DNA from: Burkholderiales bacterium
Lineage (GTDB): Bacteria > Pseudomonadota > Gammaproteobacteria > Burkholderiales > Casimicrobiaceae
NCBI GenBank assembly: GCA_025935435.1
Contig: JAICVH010000006.1
Coordinates: 1-17,402, forward strand
DNA length: 17,402 nt
Direction: 5' to 3'
Within the stretch, counting starts at the first letter, position 1; each line of letters begins with the position of its first letter. The position numbers and the translations under genes were made by a program. Below are positions 14,583-17,402 of this stretch, one piece after another. Below the pieces are notes generated by a model. The model had not been told where the DNA came from and did no database searches. It was given only the letters and a program-made list of their open reading frames with translations.

Positions 14583-16208
14583 TCAGTGCACACCGCGTGC
14601 GGCGATGTCGGAAGTGACGCCGATCAATCGCGATACGCGGATCGGAACGTCGGCGCGCTGCAATTCGGCGACGCGTTGCTGCAGCCGGCTGTCCGCCATC
14701 GTCATCCGTGCGCGCAGTCGCACGTACTCGGCCCACGACGCAATTACGTAACGCTCGACGAACCGACCTTCCTCGCCGACATCACGAAAGACACGCCAGC
14801 TCGTCGCGCCGTTGCGCCGTCGCGTCGGGCCCACTTTGGCGATGGCCTTCAAGAACGCATCACGGTTGCCTGCGTCGATGCGGTATTCGAGCTGGATCAG
14901 CACCGGGCCATCGTCGGGAAGCGGTTCGGCTGCGATTGCAAGCTCCGGCAGTCGCACGCCCGGCACGACGTCCGCTTCCTGGCCCATCGCGACGCGGACA
15001 CGCCGCAACAGCCATTGCAGTACGAGCACAGCCAACGCGGATGCGCCCAGTGCCCATCGGGTGCCGACGCCCGATGCGATCGCTCCCCAGAATGCGCTGC
15101 CGATCGCGAGGCAGCCCTGCGTTGCGACGAGGTTCATCGACACCGCACGCGCGCGCACCCACGCCGGCGCACTGCTCTGCGTCCCGGCCGAAAGGCTTGC
15201 AAATACATACACCCACGCAGCGCCCGCGCACGCGGCGCCAATGACCGCCAGCGGCGCGTTCACCGTTAGGGCAACGACCAGCATCGCGAGCGACCACAGG
15301 ATTCCGCCCGAGGTGACGACCTCGTTCATCGTGCGTTGTTGCAAGAGGGCGGGAATCGAGAACGCGCCGACGATCGCACCGAGTCCGAAGCTCGCCGAAA
15401 GCACGCCGAAACCTCCGGCGCCGAGACCGAGCTGGTCGCGCGCAATCACCGGCAGCAGCGCCCAGAACGCGCTCGCGCACACGCTGAACGCCAGATTGCG
15501 CATGACGAGTGCGCGCATCGGTGCCGAATGTCGGACATAGCGCAGGCCGATCATCACGCCGGACAGGAGCCGTTCCGGTACGCCGGGCAGCGCGGCTTCC
15601 GGCGGCTTCGTCCGGCGCATGGCGACGAACATCGGTACGAAGAAAAAGGCGCCGACGACGAGCGCCGTACCGGAACTCATCGCGGCCGCAATGGCGCCGG
15701 CGAGCGCCGGGCCAAGCGCGCGCGCGACATTGAACGCAACCGATCCGAGCGCAATCGCACGCGACAGCTCAGCACGCGGCACGAGCTCATTGATGCTCGC
15801 CTGCTGCGCCGGCAGGTAGAAGGTGAATCCGGCACCGACCAGGAACGTGAGAAACAGGAGCGATACCGGTCCGATGATTCCGACCAGAGCGGCGAAACCC
15901 AGGACCAGCGTCGCCGCGAACAGCAGGATTTGCGTGACGATGATCACGCGCCGGCGATCGACGATATCGGCAAGCGTTCCGGCGACGAGGCCGAACAGCA
16001 ACGACGGCGCCGTGCTCGCGCTTTGTACGAGGGCGATGATCAACGCCGACGTCGTCAGCGTCGCCATCAGCCACGCGGAAATCGTCGCCTGCATCGTGTA
16101 TCCGAGCGCGGCGCCGATCGACCCGAGGTAGAAGTTGCGGAAGACCGCGTTGGTCAGCGGCGACGACTCGAACGAGCGTGTGACCAAGGCGGGAAGGCGG
16201 GTAGCCAC
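14583..16208 (-). CDS. MFS transporter (MFS_3/EntS-like) with C-terminal extra domain
   Basis: A 541-residue transporter with about 12 membrane segments over residues 20-405. The N-terminal half shows N-F-Y-L-G-S-x-x-x-x-L-G-Y-x-M-Q and the loop motif G-x-L-A-D-I-V-D-R-R-R-V of the major facilitator superfamily. It resembles the MFS_3 (DUF894, enterobactin-exporter-like) group. About residues 430-530 form a soluble domain beginning PVLIQLEYRID and containing RNGATSWRVFRD and RFVERYVIASWAEYVR, which looks like the ferredoxin-like (antibiotic-monooxygenase-type) domain often attached to these proteins. Substrate unknown. The start is uncertain: GTG at 16208 is preferred; the longer frame from 16283 begins with TTG and would use up the promoter region of the divergent aldolase gene. 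Confidence 0.85.
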   Translation of the reverse strand: MATRLPALVTRSFESSPLTNAVFRNFYLGSIGAALGYTMQATISAWLMATLTTSALIIALVQSASTAPSLLFGLVAGTLADIVDRRRVIIVTQILLFAATLVLGFAALVGIIGPVSLLFLTFLVGAGFTFYLPAQQASINELVPRAELSRAIALGSVAFNVARALGPALAGAIAAAMSSGTALVVGAFFFVPMFVAMRRTKPPEAALPGVPERLLSGVMIGLRYVRHSAPMRALVMRNLAFSVCASAFWALLPVIARDQLGLGAGGFGVLSASFGLGAIVGAFSIPALLQQRTMNEVVTSGGILWSLAMLVVALTVNAPLAVIGAACAGAAWVYVFASLSAGTQSSAPAWVRARAVSMNLVATQGCLAIGSAFWGAIASGVGTRWALGASALAVLVLQWLLRRVRVAMGQEADVVPGVRLPELAIAAEPLPDDGPVLIQLEYRIDAGNRDAFLKAIAKVGPTRRRNGATSWRVFRDVGEEGRFVERYVIASWAEYVRLRARMTMADSRLQQRVAELQRADVPIRVSRLIGVTSDIAARGVH

Positions 16209-16296
16209 GCGCCGAAGTGTAGCGTGGCGGCCGCCACGCGCTGCGGTCGACAGGTCACGGGCGTAAACTCTAGGGATCGCCAACGAGGACCTTGGG
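16209..16296. promoter_or_regulatory. Divergent promoter region with a perfect 18-base palindrome
   Basis: These 88 bases separate the MFS gene (minus) from the aldolase gene (plus). They contain a perfect palindrome GCGTGGCGGCCGCCACGC at 16222-16239. On the plus strand TCGACA at 16247-16252 resembles a -35 and TAAACT at 16264-16269 a -10, but their spacing is wrong for one pair, so no promoter is assigned with certainty. GAGG at 16285-16288 is the likely ribosome binding site for the aldolase, 8 bases before its ATG. Confidence 0.45.
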
Positions 16297-17325
16297 ATGA
16301 CCGAACACTACAACGAACTTCAGGCGACGCTCGCAAACATCGTCGCACCGGGCAAAGGCATTCTCGCAGCCGACGAAAGCACGCCGACGATTACCAAGCG
16401 GTTCAGCGCGCTCGGCATCGAGTCGAACGAAACGTCGCGGCGCGCCTATCGTTCGCTGTTATTCACGACGCCGGGTGCCGAAGCGTCGCTCGCCGGCGTG
16501 ATCCTGTTCGAGGAAACCCTGGGACAGAAAGCGGACGACGGCACGCGACTCGCAGATGTCCTCGCGAAGCGCGGCATTCTGCCCGGCATCAAGGTCGACA
16601 AGGGAACGACGCCGCTGCCCGGTGCACCGGGCGATGTCATTACGCAGGGACTCGACGGTCTGGCCGAGCGGCTCGACGCGTACAAGGCGCAGGGCGCGCG
16701 CTTTACGAAGTGGCGCGAAGTCTATGCGATCACCGATCGTAACCCGACCGAACTCGGTATCGACGCGAACGCAGAGGTGCTCGCGCGGTATGCGGGGGTC
16801 TGCCAGCAGCAGGGACTCGTCCCCATCGTCGAGCCGGAAGTGCTGATCGACGGCGAACATTCGATCGAGCGTTGCGCGGAAGTCACCGAAGCCGTGCTGC
16901 ATGCGGTGTTCGACGCGTTGCATCGGCATCGCGTGGCCACCGAAGCGATCATCCTGAAGCCAAACATGGTGGTACCGGGCAAGGCACACGCACGCAAGGC
17001 AACGCCTGACGAAGTCGCGACAGCCACGCTCACCGTGTTGCGGCGGACAGTTCCGGCGAGCGTCCCGACGATCAATTTCCTGTCGGGCGGACAGTCGCCC
17101 GAAGAAGCGACGGCCAACCTGAACGCGATGAACGCGCGGGACACCCGTGCGCCGTGGATCCTGTCGTTCTCGTTTGCGCGTGCGCTGCAGGACCCGGTGA
17201 TGGCGCTGTGGAAGGGCGCGCAGAGCAACGTCGCCGCAGCGCAGGCGGCGTTCAACCATCGGCTGCAAATGGCGAGCCGTGCTCGCGACGGCACGTGGTC
17301 GCCGGCGCTCGAACGGCAGCGCTGA
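16297..17325 (+). CDS. Class I fructose-bisphosphate aldolase
   Basis: A 342-residue cytoplasmic enzyme of the animal-type class I aldolase family (often named fda in bacteria). It cleaves fructose 1,6-bisphosphate into two triose phosphates, or joins them in gluconeogenesis, through a lysine Schiff base without a metal. Key residues align by eye with the rabbit enzyme: D26 (GILAADEST, Asp33), K99 (GIKVDKG, Lys107), K138 and R140 (FTKWREVYA, Lys146 and Arg148), E179 (PIVEPE, Glu187) and the Schiff-base K221 (IILKPNM, Lys229), followed by the phosphate-binding FLSGGQS at 261-267. The C-terminus ends in ALERQR without the terminal tyrosine of animal enzymes. The gene stands alone on the plus strand, with its own ribosome binding site GAGG. 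Confidence 0.95.
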   Translation: MTEHYNELQATLANIVAPGKGILAADESTPTITKRFSALGIESNETSRRAYRSLLFTTPGAEASLAGVILFEETLGQKADDGTRLADVLAKRGILPGIKVDKGTTPLPGAPGDVITQGLDGLAERLDAYKAQGARFTKWREVYAITDRNPTELGIDANAEVLARYAGVCQQQGLVPIVEPEVLIDGEHSIERCAEVTEAVLHAVFDALHRHRVATEAIILKPNMVVPGKAHARKATPDEVATATLTVLRRTVPASVPTINFLSGGQSPEEATANLNAMNARDTRAPWILSFSFARALQDPVMALWKGAQSNVAAAQAAFNHRLQMASRARDGTWSPALERQR

Positions 17326-17329
17326 CAAA

Positions 17330-17402
17330 TCAATTCATCCGGTCGACGGCGTCCGTCACGACATCGGATTCGGAGGCGGTGGCGGACCGCCGGGAAGGGG
17401 AA
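17330..17402 (-). CDS. Possible C-terminus of a convergent gene (partial)
   Basis: On the minus strand an open frame enters from the right edge and ends in TGA five bases past the aldolase stop. The 23 visible codons end in DVVTDAVDRMN and favour G or C in the third position, as the neighbouring real genes do. That is too little for identification, and chance is a real alternative. The aldolase and this gene would be convergent with almost no space for a terminator. Confidence 0.3.
   Translation of the reverse strand, partial: SPSRRSATASESDVVTDAVDRMN

Noticed and set aside
15336..16742. A 468-codon plus-strand frame running from opposite the MFS gene into the aldolase
   Set aside because: It crosses the divergent promoter region and overlaps the aldolase in another frame; no domain or start signal supports it.
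17341..17402. Possible terminator after the aldolase gene
   Set aside because: GACGG-CGT-CCGTC at 17345-17357 can form a short stem, but it is only five pairs with no T-run after it.

Overview
The window is GC-rich chromosomal DNA of a proteobacterium. Gene content (Mrp/Pha-type antiporter with a fused A-B subunit, caa3-type oxidase with a fused I/III subunit, UbiB, a DUF3301 protein) fits a beta- or gammaproteobacterium, most likely Burkholderiales-like; this is inferred from family knowledge, not from a search. Coding density is very high, and nearly everything lies on the minus strand. Only the class I aldolase at the right end is on the plus strand.

Layout in the direction of minus-strand transcription (right to left): an MFS exporter (16208-14583), a small lipoprotein (14519-14013) and a DUF3301 membrane protein (13954-13637) form a loose group with gaps of about 60 bases. 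After a 140-base gap with a hairpin and a palindrome near a possible promoter comes a long, tightly packed run that looks like one operon: ubiB-like kinase (13496-11814), cardiolipin-synthase-like phospholipase D (11794-10517), mrpAB fusion, mrpC, mrpD, mrpE, mrpF, mrpG (10489 to 4193), then coxB with a fused cytochrome c domain (4192-3164), ctaD subunit I/III fusion (3159-619), a small membrane protein (575-186) and the start of a probable c-type cytochrome (189-1, cut by the window edge). Most junctions are 4-base stop/start overlaps or gaps under 30 bases. On the plus strand, a class I fructose-bisphosphate aldolase (16297-17325) is divergent from the MFS gene, and a convergent minus-strand reading frame may enter from the right edge.

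Taken together the long run encodes a membrane bioenergetics module: a quinone-pathway kinase-like protein, a cardiolipin-making enzyme, a complete multisubunit Na+(K+)/H+ antiporter, and a proton-translocating terminal oxidase with its own covalently attached cytochrome c. A cell using this would generate proton motive force with the oxidase and spend it on cation export through Mrp.

The most unusual points are: (1) the mrpC-mrpD junction, where three consecutive short open frames of 40, 9 and 9 codons, each beginning with the same MSTP-coding sequence, link the two genes through four successive ATGA stop/start overlaps; (2) a 25-base direct repeat 119 bases apart in the same junction, which bounds a hairpin-bearing insert; (3) loss of the usual K-channel lysine and serine, and of the D-channel asparagines, in the oxidase subunit I; and (4) the joining of antiporter and oxidase genes into one apparent operon. 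No rRNA, tRNA, CRISPR array, insertion sequence or integrase is seen.
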